DNA of 6,854 nucleotides. Source: Propionibacteriaceae bacterium. Its GTDB lineage: Bacteria; Actinomycetota; Actinomycetes; Propionibacteriales; Propionibacteriaceae. This document shows, piece after piece, positions 5,575 through 6,854 of the stretch. Positions within the stretch are counted from its first letter, which is position 1; each line of letters opens with the position of its first letter. Under the pieces are notes generated by a model. It saw only the letters and a program-made list of their open reading frames with translations, did no database searches and was not told where the DNA came from. The stretch is from positions 1-6,854 of the forward strand of contig JAIRVA010000124.1 in NCBI GenBank assembly GCA_031254155.1, in the 5' to 3' direction. A program made the translations under genes and the position numbers.

Positions 5575-6548
5575 TGACCACACCGGAGGCAGGGGAGTCC
5601 CCCGCGCCTGGGCGAGGCCCGGGCGGGGTGGAGGAGGCCGTCGAAGCGGTCGAACAAGCCCTGAGCGAGTTCGCCGATTCGGCGAAACACGTCGCCGACG
5701 CGGTCAACAAGAAGGCCGGGCGGGATCTGTTCGCGGCGACGGGCGTGGCGATTGTCCTGCTCGGACTGGCCGGGGTCTCGTTGGCGTTCGCCCCCTGGGG
5801 TTTCGCGGTCATCGTCGCCGCGGCGGTGGTCGGGGCCCAGATCGAGATCGGCCAGGTCTTCCACCAGCAGCGCGGGATCACGGTTGTGGCCGGGCCGCTG
5901 TGGGTTGGCTCGGCGGTGTTCGTGCTCGGCGGGTACGGTGTGCACATGGGGGGCTTCCCGGTCCTCACGCCCACCACGTTCATGATCTGGACGGCCGGCC
6001 TGACGGCCGTCGCCGTCCTCGTCTGGCGGCTCACCGGCCCGATCACGGGGTACGTGGCCGATGTCACCGCCACCTTGTTCCTGTTGGTGTACCCCTGCCT
6101 GCTCGTGTCGTCGCTGGTGTTGATCCTGGCCGGTGACGACGGCCCGGCGAAGATCGCCATCTTCATCGTGGCCGTCGCGGCGACCGACACCGGCGGGCAC
6201 GCCGCCGGGGTCCTGTTCGGCAAACACCAGTTCTCTCCCCGCATCTCGCCGAAAAAGTACTGGGAGGGAGTCGCGGGATCGTACGTCCTGTCGGCCGGCC
6301 TGGTCATCCTGATGACGGTCTTCATGCTCCACGAAGCCTGGTGGCGCGGGCTCGTCCTGTCCGTGGTGGTGGTGACGGCCGCGATCCTGGGCGATCTGGT
6401 GGAGTCGGTCATCAAGCGCGACGTGGGCGTGAAGGACATGGGGAAGTTCCTGCCTGGCCACGGCGGGATTATGGACCGCGTCGACTCCTACGTCCTCGCC
6501 GCCTTCCCCGCCTGGCTCGTCATGAACTGGTTGCTGTCGTATGTCTGA
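5574..6548 (+). CDS. cdsA: Phosphatidate cytidylyltransferase (CDP-diglyceride synthase)
   Basis: This 324-residue integral membrane enzyme makes CDP-diacylglycerol from phosphatidic acid and CTP, the branch point for phosphatidylglycerol, cardiolipin and phosphatidylinositol. The complete family signature lies at 278-304: SVIKRD, KD (287-288), then PGHGGIMDRVD (294-304), with the metal- and substrate-binding Asp residues present. The upstream conserved block DTGGHAAGVLFGKH (205-218) leads into RISPKKYWEG (223-232). About eight or nine hydrophobic segments are visible, near 53-72, 74-90, 102-121, 134-152, 163-186, 192-204, 234-252, 259-276 and 305-322. The first 50 residues are hydrophilic: a Gly/Pro-rich stretch, then a heptad-patterned helix (19-47). 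E. coli CdsA, from memory, is about 285 residues, and the extra length is largely this tail. The ATG overlaps the frr stop by one base and has only a weak ribosome binding site, so translation is probably coupled to frr. It overlaps rlmN by 8 bases. Confidence 0.96.
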   Translation: MTTPEAGESPAPGRGPGGVEEAVEAVEQALSEFADSAKHVADAVNKKAGRDLFAATGVAIVLLGLAGVSLAFAPWGFAVIVAAAVVGAQIEIGQVFHQQRGITVVAGPLWVGSAVFVLGGYGVHMGGFPVLTPTTFMIWTAGLTAVAVLVWRLTGPITGYVADVTATLFLLVYPCLLVSSLVLILAGDDGPAKIAIFIVAVAATDTGGHAAGVLFGKHQFSPRISPKKYWEGVAGSYVLSAGLVILMTVFMLHEAWWRGLVLSVVVVTAAILGDLVESVIKRDVGVKDMGKFLPGHGGIMDRVDSYVLAAFPAWLVMNWLLSYV

Positions 6549-6854
6549 CCGGCCCGCCAAGCCGCCCCGTCACTGGGCCGAACTGACGGCACCCGAACGG
6601 ACAGACGCCCTCCAGGCGCTGGGGCTGCCGGCGTACCGGGCGGACCAGCTCTCCCGGCACTATTTCGAGCGGTACGAGGCCGATCCCACCACCTGGAGCG
6701 ACCTGCCGGCCGCCAGCCGCGAGGGTGTCACGGCCCTGTTCCCGCCCCTCGCGGTTCCCGTGGCTGAGCGGTCGGCAGACGGGGGTACGACGGTAAAGGC
6801 GGCGTACCGTCTCACCGGCGGGGCGCTCGTCGAAACCGTTCTGATGACGTATCC
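6541..6854 (+). CDS. rlmN: Dual-specificity RNA methyltransferase RlmN, N-terminal part (cut by window end)
   Basis: The first 104 codons of a longer frame run off the window. RlmN is a radical SAM enzyme that methylates C2 of A2503 in 23S rRNA and of A37 in some tRNAs. The visible part is the N-terminal RNA-recognition domain: YRADQLSRHYF (32-42), DPTTWSDLPAASR (48-60), LFPPLAVPV (66-74), ADGGTTVKAAYRL (79-91) and GGALVETVLMTY (93-104), which leads into the catalytic barrel. The CxxxCxxC iron-sulfur motif and the C-terminal catalytic cysteine lie beyond the edge and cannot be checked. The ATG lies inside the last codons of cdsA, overlapping by 8 bases with no clear Shine-Dalgarno, which suggests coupled translation. 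cdsA-rlmN adjacency is common in actinobacteria. The related Cfr resistance methylase is unlikely, given this housekeeping context. Confidence 0.9.
   Translation, partial: MSDRPAKPPRHWAELTAPERTDALQALGLPAYRADQLSRHYFERYEADPTTWSDLPAASREGVTALFPPLAVPVAERSADGGTTVKAAYRLTGGALVETVLMTY

Noticed and set aside
5148..6560. 470-codon open frame on the - strand under frr and cdsA
   Set aside because: It is an antisense artefact of GC-rich codon use; the + strand genes carry full family signatures over the same bases.
1..6854. CRISPR arrays, tRNA or rRNA genes, insertion sequences, attachment sites
   Set aside because: I saw no repeated spacers, no cloverleaf-like sequence, no transposase and no terminal repeats; the window is filled by core genes.

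Overview
The window is a GC-rich piece of chromosome carrying the conserved actinobacterial cluster rpsB-tsf-pyrH-frr-cdsA-rlmN on the + strand, with a divergent EF-G-like gene on the - strand. High GC, strong G/C third-position bias, the S2 C-terminal tail, the wording of EF-Ts and UMP kinase, and above all a FusA2/EF-G2-type protein point to Actinomycetota. EF-Ts reads most like propionibacterial proteins as I remember them, but I cannot place the genus.

Layout: 23-2134 (-) holds an elongation factor G-like protein of the EF-G2 family with altered GTPase motifs. 2135-2422 is the divergent intergenic region. It contains a good rpsB promoter (TTGCCC, 16 bp, TAGAAT) and a roughly 190-nt rpsB leader with several possible RNA stems, including an 8-bp long-range pairing. 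A 24-codon ORF starts at the predicted transcription start. Next come rpsB (2423-3295) and tsf (3320-4132), then a 70-bp gap with a 13-bp hairpin, pyrH (4203-4916), a 100-bp gap with a possible weak promoter, frr (5017-5574, GTG start), cdsA (5574-6548) and the first 104 codons of rlmN (6541 to the window edge). frr, cdsA and rlmN overlap one another and are probably translationally coupled.

The genes serve mainly translation: ribosomal protein S2, EF-Tu nucleotide exchange, ribosome recycling, and methylation of 23S rRNA and tRNA. UMP kinase feeds pyrimidine nucleotide synthesis. CdsA makes CDP-diacylglycerol from phosphatidate and CTP. The set is core housekeeping, with no mobile element, CRISPR array, tRNA or rRNA.

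I found no clearly new multi-gene system. The parts most worth a second look are the rpsB leader with its possible leaderless upstream ORF, the degenerate EF-G2 placed head-to-head with rpsB, the strong tsf-pyrH hairpin, and a heptad-repeat extension at the N-terminus of CdsA.
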